Source: Vibrio zhanjiangensis (GTDB lineage Bacteria > Pseudomonadota > Gammaproteobacteria > Enterobacterales > Vibrionaceae). Taken from it: a stretch of 64,000 bases of DNA. Positions 1-8,229 of this stretch are shown here, one piece after another. The notes under the pieces are model-generated. The model did no database searches. It was not told the origin of the DNA and saw only the letters and a program-made list of their open reading frames with translations. Positions within the stretch are counted from its first letter, which is position 1. Each line of letters begins with the position of its first letter. The position numbers were made by a program, and so were the translations under genes. The stretch is taken from positions 28,424 to 92,423 of the forward strand of contig NZ_BSPW01000073.1 of NCBI RefSeq assembly GCF_030161235.1, written 5' to 3'.

Positions 1-1
1 C

Positions 2-415
2 CTTTCAGGACCCCTACGTGAAATGCGCAGAGTACTAAAGCCTGACGGAACGATTTATTTCTCTACTTTACTTGATGGCTCACTGCATGAACTCAAACAA
101 TCATGGAATGTGGCAGATAAATATCAACATGTTAATGATTTTCATACTTTAGATCAGATAAAAATTGCGTTAGCGCAAGCTGGTTGTCACTGCCATCAGT
201 TAGACTTGCCTACTATTACGGTCTGGTATGACTCCGCATTTTCATTAATGAGGGACCTAAAAGGGATTGGTGCGAATTATGTTAGTGGACGCTCCAATGG
301 ACTTACTAACCGTAGTATGTTGCTAAAAGTCGAGCAGGCTTATCGAGGTTTTAGAAATCATCAAGGACTGGTGCCTGCCACGTATCAGGTTTGTTTGGGA
401 GTGATTCATATATGA
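2..415 (+). CDS. bioC: Malonyl-ACP O-methyltransferase BioC, C-terminal part
   Basis: BioC methylates malonyl-ACP with SAM so that fatty-acid synthesis can build the pimeloyl chain of biotin. Only the last ~137 residues are in the window; the frame is open back to base 2, so the first in-frame ATG (base 23) is internal. The text [12 protein letters not shown] is the usual strand/turn that follows motif I in class I methyltransferases, and the tail ([13 protein letters not shown], then a Trp/His-rich stretch) fits BioC. The stop overlaps the bioD start (ATGA), which fits a bioBFCD operon running in from the left. The identity rests partly on the neighbour bioD. Confidence 0.88.
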   Translation, partial: LSGPLREMRRVLKPDGTIYFSTLLDGSLHELKQSWNVADKYQHVNDFHTLDQIKIALAQAGCHCHQLDLPTITVWYDSAFSLMRDLKGIGANYVSGRSNGLTNRSMLLKVEQAYRGFRNHQGLVPATYQVCLGVIHI

Positions 416-1098
416 CTAACGCATTTTTTGTTGCGGGCACGGATACTGATGTCGGCAAAACAGTGGCTTCTACTGCAATTCTCAATGCACTTGCGCTAAA
501 GGAAATTAAAACGATTGGTTATAAACCAGTTGCAGCGGGCAGTGAAAAAACAGAAGAGGGATATCGCAACTCTGATGCGTTATATCTGCAAAAGGCTGCG
601 ACGCTCGAAGTGAGTTATGAGGACATTAACCCGTATCCACTTGAACTTCCTACGTCACCGCATATTGCCGCTCAACGTGAAGGGGTGAATATTGAATACT
701 CGGTGCTTAGCGATAAGCTTCTCAACCACAAAAAGAAAGCAGACATTGTCTTAGTTGAAGGTGCTGGTGGGTGGCGAGTACCGGTTAATGATAAGCAATG
801 TCTTTCTAGCTGGGTTCAGCAAGAGAAGCTTCCGGTGATTTTAGTTGTCGGTATAAAGCTTGGCTGCTTAAGTCATGCCATGTTGACGGTCGATGCGATC
901 GAAGCTGATGGTTTGAAAATTGTCGGTTGGATTGCCAACAGAATAAATCCAGGTACGGAACACTATGCTGATATTATAGCGATGCTAGAGAACAAAATTG
1001 GTGCACCTAAACTGGGAGAAATTCCTTATGTGCCAAGTATTAAGCAGAAAAATCTCGCCAAATATATAGATATTTCTTCGCTTTTAAGCTTGTCATGA
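412..1098 (+). CDS. bioD: Dethiobiotin synthase BioD
   Basis: BioD is an ATP-dependent carboxylase that closes the ureido ring of dethiobiotin, the penultimate step of biotin synthesis. The 229-residue protein begins [17 protein letters not shown]; the P-loop GTDTDVGKT spans residues 9-17, and the GYKPVAAG segment near residue 41 supplies the family's catalytic lysine. VEGAGGW further on is also diagnostic. The ATG at 412 is preferred over an in-frame upstream start (391) because it gives the canonical N-terminus and overlaps the bioC stop by 4 bases, implying translational coupling. A strong terminator follows. Confidence 0.96.
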   Translation: MTNAFFVAGTDTDVGKTVASTAILNALALKEIKTIGYKPVAAGSEKTEEGYRNSDALYLQKAATLEVSYEDINPYPLELPTSPHIAAQREGVNIEYSVLSDKLLNHKKKADIVLVEGAGGWRVPVNDKQCLSSWVQQEKLPVILVVGIKLGCLSHAMLTVDAIEADGLKIVGWIANRINPGTEHYADIIAMLENKIGAPKLGEIPYVPSIKQKNLAKYIDISSLLSLS

Positions 1099-1114
1099 TT
1101 TTTGCTCTAGAAAT

Positions 1115-1146
1115 AAAAAAGGCTGCTTTGTGATGCAGCCTTTTCT
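1115..1146. terminator. Bidirectional rho-independent terminator after bioD
   Basis: An 8-bp stem (AAGGCTGC / GCAGCCTT) with an 8-nt loop is flanked by an A-run on the left and TTTT on the right. It lies between the convergent genes bioD and the small gene at 1165-1332, so it can serve both strands. Confidence 0.85.
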
Positions 1147-1164
1147 AATTCTAAACAGAGGTTT

Positions 1165-1332
1165 TTAGTTGTCCTGATTGGCACTGGCTATAGTTTGATG
1201 GGCCTCAGCAACATGCTTTTTTACTTGTTGCTGAGCGCATATACCAAGTTGTTGCTTTGCCTCTTCCTCTGAAATACCAAGATGGCAACACAGTAAATCA
1301 ATTGCCATCTGGTAGTTATGTGTTTCAGCCAT
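1165..1332 (-). CDS. Small conserved-looking protein of unknown function
   Basis: A 55-residue protein if started at the ATG at 1332 (MAETHNYQMAIDLL...). An in-frame ATG at 1350 would add six residues, but 1332 gives the more natural N-terminus. It is hydrophilic and mostly helical, has the segment LGISEEEAKQQLG and two adjacent cysteines (DLLCCHLG), and shows no signal peptide or membrane segment. I do not recognise a named family. It sits alone on the minus strand between bioD and htpX and shares their terminator. Support is moderate: plausible composition, intact frame, its own terminator. Confidence 0.6.
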   Translation of the reverse strand: MAETHNYQMAIDLLCCHLGISEEEAKQQLGICAQQQVKKHVAEAHQTIASANQDN

Positions 1333-1459
1333 GATGTTGTCCTTTTTCACATGGATATTTTATTCAGGCACAATCTAACATGTGTGTAATTCGGAGCAAT
1401 AAGACAAAAGTCTAATCTCGTAAATACTCACTTATACATTTCAATGAACGTATTTCAGT

Positions 1460-1496
1460 AACAAATTTTTGCTGAAACCAAATGTTTCAATTTGTT
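1460..1496. promoter_or_regulatory. Nested inverted repeats upstream of htpX
   Basis: The gene-free stretch 1333-1649 holds the divergent promoters of the small gene and htpX. Inside it, TGAAAC-N5-GTTTCA (1473-1489) is nested within AACAAATT...AATTTGTT (1460-1496). This could be a protein operator or a hairpin; I cannot name the regulator. I could not find a convincing sigma-32 promoter, although htpX is heat-shock controlled in enterics. Confidence 0.35.
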
Positions 1497-1649
1497 CCTA
1501 CCACTTGTAATTAAAAGCAATAGACTATATCTAATAGAGAGATAATCAGTTCCCAAGCCGCCTTGTCCATCCCTGATAGGGTTACTTAGCATAGGTCAAT
1601 GCGGCTAAGTATTGGGACATCAGAAAGAGTTCAGTGTCGGAGAAAAGTA

Positions 1650-2513
1650 ATGAAACGTGTAATGTTATTTTTGGCAACCAACTTGGCCGTAGTATTGGTC
1701 TTGAGTGTGGTGTTAAATATTGTCTACTCTGTGACGGGTATGCAACCGGGTAGCCTATCTGGTTTGCTCGTTATGGCCGCGGTATTTGGTTTTGGTGGTG
1801 CGTTTATTTCTTTAATGATGTCCAAGGGGATGGCACTTCGTTCTGTGGGTGGAAGGGTGATTGAGAGTCCACGCAATGAGACGGAACATTGGTTACTTGA
1901 AACCGTTCGTCGCCAGTCACAGCAAGTAGGAATAGGGATGCCAACGGTAGCCATTTATGACTCAGCAGACATCAATGCGTTTGCGACTGGTGCAAAGCGC
2001 GATGATTCCTTAGTGGCCGTATCAACGGGGCTGCTTCACAATATGACGCGAGATGAAGCAGAAGCGGTACTCGCTCATGAAGTTAGCCATATTGCGAATG
2101 GCGATATGGTGACCATGACACTTATGCAAGGCGTTGTAAATACATTTGTTATTTTCCTGTCGCGCTTTATCGCAAATATTGTCTCTTCTAATAGCGATGA
2201 AGAAGAGGGAGGCAGTAACATGCTGGTTTACTTTGGTGTGTCTATGGTACTAGAACTCGTGTTTGGCTTCCTTGCCAGTTTTATTACTATGTGGTACAGC
2301 CGGCATAGAGAATTTCATGCTGATGCTGGTGCGGCCAATCTTGTTGGTAAACATAAAATGATTGCGGCTTTGGAACGTTTGAAACTGAGTCATGAATCTC
2401 AGTTAGAAGGTTCAATGATGGCATTTGGAATTAATGGTAAGCGCTCAATGACCGAGCTGCTAATGAGTCACCCTCCACTAGACAAGCGTATTTCAGCATT
2501 ACGTAACTTATAG
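1650..2513 (+). CDS. htpX: Membrane zinc protease HtpX
   Basis: HtpX is an inner-membrane M48 metalloprotease that, with FtsH, degrades misfolded membrane proteins. The 287-residue product starts [17 protein letters not shown] with two N-terminal membrane helices (about 5-25 and 36-56). The zinc motif HEVSH is at 143-147, two more hydrophobic segments lie around 155-170 and 190-215, and SRHREFHAD carries the third zinc ligand. The ATG at 1650, behind GGAGAAAAG, is chosen over an in-frame start 51 bases upstream because it gives the family N-terminus. It is monocistronic, with a terminator behind it. Confidence 0.96.
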   Translation: MKRVMLFLATNLAVVLVLSVVLNIVYSVTGMQPGSLSGLLVMAAVFGFGGAFISLMMSKGMALRSVGGRVIESPRNETEHWLLETVRRQSQQVGIGMPTVAIYDSADINAFATGAKRDDSLVAVSTGLLHNMTRDEAEAVLAHEVSHIANGDMVTMTLMQGVVNTFVIFLSRFIANIVSSNSDEEEGGSNMLVYFGVSMVLELVFGFLASFITMWYSRHREFHADAGAANLVGKHKMIAALERLKLSHESQLEGSMMAFGINGKRSMTELLMSHPPLDKRISALRNL

Positions 2514-2548
2514 TGAAATTACCGACCACCAGATGTCCTAATAAATTG

Positions 2549-2579
2549 AAAAGGCTTGGCTTATAACCAAGCCTTTTTT
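2549..2579 (+). terminator. Rho-independent terminator after htpX
   Basis: The stem AAGGCTTGG / CCAAGCCTT has a short TTATAA-type loop and is followed by a T-run (TTTTTT). It separates htpX from the operon that starts at 2704. Confidence 0.88.
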
Positions 2580-2600
2580 GATCTCTTTAGTTTGTGAGCC

Positions 2601-2685
2601 GTATAAGTTATACAAATTAAAAGTTGTACAAGTTTTCGAAGTCACCTAGAGTTTCTGTGTTGTACAACAAAATTTTATGTATAAC
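2601..2685 (+). promoter_or_regulatory. Operator/promoter region with paired TGTACA palindromes
   Basis: Four related half-sites precede the eight-gene operon: GTATAAGTTATAC (2601-2613, palindromic apart from its centre), TTGTACAA (2624-2631), GTTGTACAAC (2659-2668, perfect 10-bp palindrome) and TGTATAAC (2678-2685). The two TGTACA centres are 36 bp apart. TATACA-N10-TGTACA and TGTACA-N11-TGTATA resemble, from memory, the TGTACA-type operators of MerR-family B12 photoreceptors (LitR/CarH), though the spacing I recall is about 12. No regulator gene lies in the window. Confidence 0.5.
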
Positions 2686-2703
2686 AATTTGCGAGGTACT
2701 TGA

Positions 2704-3123
2704 ATGGATGTGCAAACAGTTGGTGAGGTTTATCAGCAGCTCAATAAGTCAAACCTTCATCTACTATCAGATATTTATCATGAAGAAGTAGTGTTTGAAG
2801 ATGCAGCCCATAAGTTAGAAGGCTGGTGTAAATTAGAAAGTTACTTCCAAACCCTATACAGCAACGTACACCGCTGTGACTTCGATATTATCGAACATCA
2901 GCAATCCGGTGACAGTGGATTTTTGACTTGGAAGATGGCGCTGGTACATCCAAAGTTATCAGGGGGGGCTACCGTCTATGTCAATGGGGTAAGTCACTTG
3001 AAATTTTCTCAAGGTAAAGTGATATACCATAGAGATTATTTCGATTTGGGAGAGATGCTATATGAAAATCTGCCATTGCTTGGGGCCGTCATAAAGGCTA
3101 TCAAAGTGAGGCTGGGGAAATGA
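2704..3123 (+). CDS. NTF2-like (SnoaL-type) protein, first gene of lipid/light operon
   Basis: A 139-residue soluble protein with the layout of the NTF2/SnoaL cone fold: an N-terminal helix pair (VGEVYQQL...LLSDIYHEEVVFEDAAH), then alternating strands ending in VSHLKFSQGKVIYHRDYFDLGEM. The phrase HRDYFDLGE is typical of the Vibrio and alphaproteobacterial members that precede an SDR gene. The role is unknown; it may bind a lipid or hydrophobic intermediate. It starts the operon behind GAGGT at about -10, and its stop overlaps the SDR start (ATGA), so the two are coupled. Confidence 0.85.
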   Translation: MDVQTVGEVYQQLNKSNLHLLSDIYHEEVVFEDAAHKLEGWCKLESYFQTLYSNVHRCDFDIIEHQQSGDSGFLTWKMALVHPKLSGGATVYVNGVSHLKFSQGKVIYHRDYFDLGEMLYENLPLLGAVIKAIKVRLGK

Positions 3124-3845
3124 ATACCGTATTAATTACCGGTGCTACCTCCGGAATTGGCTTACAACTCGCTATGGATTATGCCAACAGTGGCGCAATT
3201 GTTTATGCATGTGGTCGTAACCAAGAACGTTTGTGTGATCTGAAACGACAGTTTGGTAATCTTCACAGTTTAGCCTTTGATCTCACCGATCTTGAAGCCA
3301 CCAAGGTTGCGTTGAACAACTTAGAATACATCCCTGATTTATGGATTTTGAATGCTGGTGATTGTGAGTACATCAATAATGGACATCTTGATTCTAAGCT
3401 AGTAAAGCGTATTTTTGACATCAATGTCCTTGGGTTAACGAATGCCATTGAGGCTTGTCAGCCTTATTTTCGAAAGGGTCAAAGAATTGCGATTGTCGGC
3501 TCTATAGCGAGCGAAGTCGCTTTGCCTCGCGCCGAAGCTTATGGTGCTTCTAAGGCGGCAGTGAGTTATTTAGCAAGAGCACTGCAGCTGGATTTAAAGC
3601 CTCAAGGTGTTGAAGTATCGATAATTTACCCAGGCTTTGTGAAAACGCCCCTTACGGATAAAAATACCTTCGACATGCCTATGGTCATCTCTTGTGAACA
3701 GGCTTCAAAGGAAATTCGGCGAGGTTTGGCTAAGGGCCATAGTCACATCTATTTTCCCAAGACATTTACATCAATGCTGCGTTTGATAGGAGCACTGCCA
3801 TATCGTTGGCAAAATGTTCTTACCTCGAAGTTGCTTGCCCAATAA
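3120..3845 (+). CDS. Short-chain dehydrogenase/reductase
   Basis: A classical SDR of 241 residues. The nucleotide-binding GATSGIG is at 8-14, NAG at 78-80, Ser128 in VGSIAS, and the catalytic Tyr141 and Lys145 in YGASK, so it should be an active NAD(P)-dependent oxidoreductase. The substrate is unknown; given the operon (FAD oxidoreductase, Cfa-like methyltransferase) a fatty-acyl or lipid substrate is a reasonable inference. It overlaps the NTF2-like gene by 4 bases and ends 13 bases before the FAD oxidoreductase. Confidence 0.9.
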   Translation: MNTVLITGATSGIGLQLAMDYANSGAIVYACGRNQERLCDLKRQFGNLHSLAFDLTDLEATKVALNNLEYIPDLWILNAGDCEYINNGHLDSKLVKRIFDINVLGLTNAIEACQPYFRKGQRIAIVGSIASEVALPRAEAYGASKAAVSYLARALQLDLKPQGVEVSIIYPGFVKTPLTDKNTFDMPMVISCEQASKEIRRGLAKGHSHIYFPKTFTSMLRLIGALPYRWQNVLTSKLLAQ

Positions 3846-3858
3846 TAGGAACAATGCC

Positions 3859-5139
3859 ATGAATATAGCAATTATAGGTTCAGGGATTTCAGGCTTAACA
3901 TGTGGTTATTATTTACATCGTGATCATGATGTGACTGTATTTGAAGCCAACAATTATGTTGGAGGGCATACAGCTACGGTGGATATCGATCTTGATGGAC
4001 GACATTATGCCATCGATACAGGTTTTATTGTTTTTAACGATAGAACCTATCCCAATTTCATTGAACTTTTGCGAGAGATTGGGGTTGAACGAGTTCCGAG
4101 TCAAATGAGCTTCAGTGTAAGAAATGATGCTAACGGACTTGAATATAATGGGCACACCTTGTTGAGTTTATTTGCGCAAAAACGCAACTGGCTGAATCCT
4201 AAGTTTTACTCGTTTATTTTTGAAATACTGCGCTTTAACAAAAAAGTCAAAGAGATTGCGCAACAAGATATTGGCCTTGAGGTGACTCTGGGAGAGTTTC
4301 TGGCATCTCGAAAATTTAGTCTTTTCTTTTGTGACAACTACATATTGCCTATGGGAGCGGCGATATGGTCTTCGACATTGGCAGATATGAGAGCTTTCCC
4401 TCTGGGATTTTTTGCAAGGTTTTTCTTAAATCATGGGCTTCTTGATATCGTCGATAGACCTCAATGGTATGTGATAAAGGGCGGTTCGAAAGAATATATC
4501 AAGCCTTTGACGCAAGGGTTCGTCGACCGAATAAGGCTCAATACTCCAGTCGATGCGGTAAGCAGAGATCAGGCTGGCGTTACGATTCACTCTAACGGGA
4601 AAAGTGAGCGTTTTGATCATGTTATTTTTGCCTGCCATAGTGATCAAGCATTGAGTTTAATTAAAGATTCAAGCACAAGTGAACAGTCAATACTGTCAAA
4701 ATTAACGTATCAAGCAAATGAGGTGGTTTTACATACCGATGAGAGTTTACTGCCCAAGCGAAAGGCTGCATGGGCTTCTTGGAACTATCGATTAACTGGT
4801 GGTACTAAGGAGCATGATCGGGCCCCAATGCTGACCTATAACATGAACATATTGCAACATATCAAGGCGCGAGAAACATTTTGTGTATCACTAAATAGCA
4901 GCGAAAAAATAAGCCAAGAGAAAGTATTGCGCCGTTTTGTCTATCATCATCCTGTATTTAGTCGCCAGTCCATCAATGCACAGTCGAGAAAAGGGGAAAT
5001 TAACGGTGTCAATAATACTTGGTTTTGCGGAGCATATTGGTACAACGGTTTTCATGAAGATGGAGTAAAAAGTGCGTTAGATGTAGTGACAGGTATTAGG
5101 GCTTACAGCTCAAACCTTGGTGCTAAAGGGGCTGCATAA
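3859..5139 (+). CDS. FAD-dependent amine-oxidase-like oxidoreductase
   Basis: A 426-residue flavoprotein. The dinucleotide-binding motif GSGISGL is at 7-12, followed by a Glu-ending strand (DVTVFEA) and the amine-oxidase/phytoene-desaturase signature GGHTATV. IDTGFIVFND and the C-terminal FCGAYWYNGFHEDGVKSA are typical of the 'NAD(P)-binding protein' family that always neighbours DUF1365 and cfa genes. The ATG at 3859 is preferred over an in-frame start at 3814 that would overlap the SDR gene. Its substrate is unproven; desaturation or oxidation of an acyl chain is inferred from context. Confidence 0.9.
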   Translation: MNIAIIGSGISGLTCGYYLHRDHDVTVFEANNYVGGHTATVDIDLDGRHYAIDTGFIVFNDRTYPNFIELLREIGVERVPSQMSFSVRNDANGLEYNGHTLLSLFAQKRNWLNPKFYSFIFEILRFNKKVKEIAQQDIGLEVTLGEFLASRKFSLFFCDNYILPMGAAIWSSTLADMRAFPLGFFARFFLNHGLLDIVDRPQWYVIKGGSKEYIKPLTQGFVDRIRLNTPVDAVSRDQAGVTIHSNGKSERFDHVIFACHSDQALSLIKDSSTSEQSILSKLTYQANEVVLHTDESLLPKRKAAWASWNYRLTGGTKEHDRAPMLTYNMNILQHIKARETFCVSLNSSEKISQEKVLRRFVYHHPVFSRQSINAQSRKGEINGVNNTWFCGAYWYNGFHEDGVKSALDVVTGIRAYSSNLGAKGAA

Positions 5140-5140
5140 T

Positions 5141-5920
5141 ATGCTGTTGCAGAAAAAAAGTTGTTTATTTGTTGGTGATGTTAGGCATAGACGCTTTAGC
5201 CCTATCGAGCATTCATTGAACTATACACTTTTTATGCCGTGTTTAGATCTTGATGAACTTGAAGCGTTAGAAAACCAAGTGTGGGGCTTTGGCCGTAGAT
5301 GGTGGCATTGGGCAAGGTTTAAGCGTAGTGATTATCTAGGCTCTGGAGACTTGAAACAGTCGGTATGTGATAAAGTATATGAGCTTGGAGGAGAGCGACT
5401 TGAGGGGAGTGTCAAAGCGGTTATTCATCTCAGATATTTTGGTATTTATTTCAGCCCTGTAAATTTTTACTACATCTATGATCGAGAAGGTTGTTGGCGT
5501 TACTTGCTGGCAGAAGTGAGCAACACACCTTGGAATGAACGACACTACTATTTACTCGACGCACGAAACTCCAAATCTTGGGTGCATCCAAAGGCATTTC
5601 ATGTCTCACCATTTAACCCGATAGACCAAGAATATCATTGGAAAATTAAACCTTTATCCTCGCATTTATCTATCCACCTTGAATGTCATCAGGGCAACAA
5701 ACAATTTGACGCGACGATGAAAATGAAACAGAAAGCCTTTAATTCACACACATTACTTAAGCTCTTAGTGTTAACCCCAGCTCTAGCGGTCAAAATGCTT
5801 GCTGGGATTTACTGGCACGCTTTAAAACTTTGGCTTAAAGGTGCACCTTTCTACTCTCATCCAAAGTACGAGCAGCAAGATGAAAAACAACCTACTCGCA
5901 GTGCAAATATCGAAAAATAA
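5141..5920 (+). CDS. DUF1365 family protein
   Basis: A 259-residue DUF1365 protein. The family landmarks are VGDVRHRRFSPIEHSLNYTLFMPCLDLDEL at the N-terminus (read in two parts: VRHRRFSP and HSLNY), HLRYFGIYFSPVNFYYIYD and AEVSNTPWNERHYYLL in the centre, and a basic, hydrophobic C-terminus (LKLLVLTPALAVKMLAGIYW). The reaction is unknown; the family is almost always encoded between an FAD oxidoreductase and a Cfa-like methyltransferase. The ATG lies one base after the upstream stop, so translation is probably coupled. An in-frame start at 5117 would overlap the upstream gene and adds non-family residues. Confidence 0.92.
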   Translation: MLLQKKSCLFVGDVRHRRFSPIEHSLNYTLFMPCLDLDELEALENQVWGFGRRWWHWARFKRSDYLGSGDLKQSVCDKVYELGGERLEGSVKAVIHLRYFGIYFSPVNFYYIYDREGCWRYLLAEVSNTPWNERHYYLLDARNSKSWVHPKAFHVSPFNPIDQEYHWKIKPLSSHLSIHLECHQGNKQFDATMKMKQKAFNSHTLLKLLVLTPALAVKMLAGIYWHALKLWLKGAPFYSHPKYEQQDEKQPTRSANIEK

Positions 5921-5935
5921 CAAGGAGCTGAAGCA

Positions 5936-7183
5936 ATGATTCATTCACAGACGCTACCTATGCCAAACCCACTGACCTCGATGCAGAAAGCAGCACGTAG
6001 TATCGCGTTTAGTTGTCTAAGTAAACTTCAGCATGGATCTTTAACTATTGTTGAGTCGTTTGATTCCCAAGTGTCAAAAGAGACACATATGCAATTTGGA
6101 AATGCGATTGATAAAAAGGGTAGTGCTGTTATTAAGATTAAGCATCCAGATTTTTACTCTCGACTCTTGAAAGGTGGCAGTATCTCAGCAGGTGAGGCGT
6201 ATATGGATGGATGGTGGGATAGCCCAGATCTGACGGCCTTGATGCAGCTGATGGCACTGAACTTATCGACCATAGATGTGATTGAAAACAAAAGCAGTAT
6301 ATTGTCGAAGCTCGCCTATAAGTTTGGACACTGGTTAAATCGTAACACTGTACTTAACTCCGCCAAAAACATACAAGCTCATTATGACCTAAGCAACGAG
6401 TTATACCAGACGTTTTTAGACAAGAGAATGCTTTATTCATCGGGGTATTACCACACAGATTCCGACACTTTAGAACAAGCGCAAATCAATAAAATGGAGC
6501 GTTTATGTCAGCAGCTTAAACTTAGTGAAACTGACTCTGTCATTGAAATAGGAACGGGCTGGGGGGCGATGGCCATATATATTGCAGAGCACTATGGTTG
6601 TCATGTGACCACTACGACCATTTCAAACCAGCAGTATCAATATGCCAAGCAGCAGATTGAGCAAAAAGGACTCGAAGATAAGATCACTCTGCTTCAGAAA
6701 GATTATCGATTACTTGAAGGCAAGTATGACAAGCTAGTCTCAATTGAAATGATAGAGGCGGTTGGTAAGCAATTTTTGCAGTCGTATTTGGCAAAGTGTC
6801 AATCATTGCTTAAATCCGGTGGCTTAATGGCGATTCAGGCTATTACGATTGCGGATCAGCGTTACGTAAGTTACAGCAATAGCGTCGATTTTATCCAAAA
6901 GTACATTTTTCCCGGTGGCTTTTTACCCTCTATCACCGCACTTACTCAATCAACCACTAAGCATACGGATTTTGTGTTAAGAGATCTATTCGACCTCGGG
7001 CAAGATTATGCTCGCACTCTTAAAGACTGGCAAACGCGTTTTAATCATGCAGAAAAGCAGGTGCTGAAGCTAGGGTTTGATGAACGGTTTATTCGGATGT
7101 GGAATTACTACTTTTGCTATTGTGAAGGAGGATTTAAAGCAAGGTCAATTAGTACAGTGCACATGACATTGCAGCGTCCGTAA
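5936..7183 (+). CDS. Cyclopropane-fatty-acyl-phospholipid synthase-like methyltransferase
   Basis: A 415-residue SAM-dependent methyltransferase of the CFA synthase family, acting on unsaturated acyl chains in membrane phospholipids. SAM motif I is VIEIGTGWGAMA; NIQAHYDLSNELYQTFLD and MLYSSGYY are the family's lipid-binding/active-site segments, and SIEMIEAVG carries the conserved Glu. The C-terminus with WNYYFCYCEGGF is typical. It lacks the long N-terminus of some housekeeping Cfa enzymes and sits in the DUF1365 operon, so the product may be a modified fatty acid other than a cyclopropane. RBS AAGGAG lies 9 bases before the ATG. Confidence 0.9.
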   Translation: MIHSQTLPMPNPLTSMQKAARSIAFSCLSKLQHGSLTIVESFDSQVSKETHMQFGNAIDKKGSAVIKIKHPDFYSRLLKGGSISAGEAYMDGWWDSPDLTALMQLMALNLSTIDVIENKSSILSKLAYKFGHWLNRNTVLNSAKNIQAHYDLSNELYQTFLDKRMLYSSGYYHTDSDTLEQAQINKMERLCQQLKLSETDSVIEIGTGWGAMAIYIAEHYGCHVTTTTISNQQYQYAKQQIEQKGLEDKITLLQKDYRLLEGKYDKLVSIEMIEAVGKQFLQSYLAKCQSLLKSGGLMAIQAITIADQRYVSYSNSVDFIQKYIFPGGFLPSITALTQSTTKHTDFVLRDLFDLGQDYARTLKDWQTRFNHAEKQVLKLGFDERFIRMWNYYFCYCEGGFKARSISTVHMTLQRP

Positions 7184-7207
7184 ACCTTAGTAGTCGGAGA
7201 AAAGTAG

Positions 7208-7687
7208 GTGAAACAGTTATTGATAGCGTCAACATGGTTTCAAGTGATATGGCTATGTGCCGTTGTCGGTAACTATGATTGGCAGAGTGGCACTCTAGGC
7301 TTGGTGATCGCTACTTTGGTTATATCAGCTTTTAAAGGGTGGGTGCACTGGCGACTCTGGACCTGTATTTTAGTCATGGGTGTCATAGTTGATTTCGCCA
7401 ACCTATCTTTAGGCCTGTTTCAATTCGAAAAACACACTTTCCCTCTGTGGCTTACTGCGCTCTGGATGTTATTTGCGTGGTATGCACATTTTTTGCTCCC
7501 ATTTTTGACCCGATACCCTCAGTCGGTCGTATCAATTGTAGGCGGGATCACTGGAGCATTAAGCTATTTGGCGGGAGAGAAGCTTGGAGCAGTCGCATTT
7601 GGTGTGCCGCTCTTCCCCACGATGGGAATATTACTGGTTGAGTGGTTCCTTATTGTATCGGTGATAGTGAGGGTTTATAGGCTATGA
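7208..7687 (+). CDS. DUF2878 integral membrane protein
   Basis: A 159-residue very hydrophobic protein with about five membrane helices (around 5-22, 27-45, 50-70, 77-98, 104-125 and a last one near 140-157). GNYDWQSGTLGL near the N-terminus and GEKLGAVAFG in the C-terminal half match what I recall of DUF2878. The start is a GTG behind GGAGAAAAG. The last four bases overlap the next gene (ATGA). Function unknown; it may be a membrane anchor or channel partner of the lipid-modifying enzymes in this operon. Confidence 0.82.
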   Translation: MKQLLIASTWFQVIWLCAVVGNYDWQSGTLGLVIATLVISAFKGWVHWRLWTCILVMGVIVDFANLSLGLFQFEKHTFPLWLTALWMLFAWYAHFLLPFLTRYPQSVVSIVGGITGALSYLAGEKLGAVAFGVPLFPTMGILLVEWFLIVSVIVRVYRL

Positions 7688-8229
7688 GATACGCAGTAAT
7701 GATGGTAGCTTGCCTCACTCTAACAGTGAGCACTAATGCATCGGTGGTGTCGGAAAAAGTAACAAGCAACTGGGGCGAATGGTCGAGTGTGGGTCAGGCT
7801 CAACTTACGATGTTTTTCTTCGATATCTATAAATCACAGCTGCTTACCCCAACTGGACACTATATTGTTGGTGATGACATCACCCCACATCCTTTGGCTT
7901 TGTCGATAACATATCAAAGAGATATATCCCACAATCAGCTAGTAAAGGCAACGGTCACACAGTGGAACAAGCTAGGTTATCAGCATAATACCACCACCAA
8001 ATGGGCTCAAAGCTTGGAAGCGATATTTCCGGACATTGAAAAGGGACATCAGCTTACTTATGTCACTGACGGGGTTCAGGGGAAATTTTATCATTCTCGC
8101 CCTGAGACTGGTACAGAGCTGATTGGGTATATTGAGGAAGAAGATTTCAATGACGCATTTCTTGCCATCTGGCTTTCTCCTAAGACAGAATTTCCTCTTT
8201 TAAGACAAAGCCTTATTGGTAACAAATAA
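7684..8229 (+). CDS. Periplasmic chalcone-isomerase-like protein
   Basis: A 181-residue protein with a Sec signal peptide (MRYAVMMVACLTLTVSTNASV, cleavage near residue 20). The mature part resembles bacterial chalcone-isomerase-like proteins: VGQAQLTMFFFDIYKSQLLTP at the start, SITYQRDIS in the middle and LIGYIEEEDFNDAFLAIWLSP near the end. Plant chalcone isomerase homologues include fatty-acid-binding proteins, so lipid binding in the periplasm is a fair inference. It is coupled to its neighbours on both sides (ATGA upstream, TAATG downstream). Confidence 0.82.
   Translation: MRYAVMMVACLTLTVSTNASVVSEKVTSNWGEWSSVGQAQLTMFFFDIYKSQLLTPTGHYIVGDDITPHPLALSITYQRDISHNQLVKATVTQWNKLGYQHNTTTKWAQSLEAIFPDIEKGHQLTYVTDGVQGKFYHSRPETGTELIGYIEEEDFNDAFLAIWLSPKTEFPLLRQSLIGNK

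Noticed and set aside
1530..1600. Sigma-32 heat-shock promoter for htpX
   Set aside because: CTTG occurs (CCTTGTCC) but neither it nor a CCCCAT-like -10 element fits the consensus and spacing.
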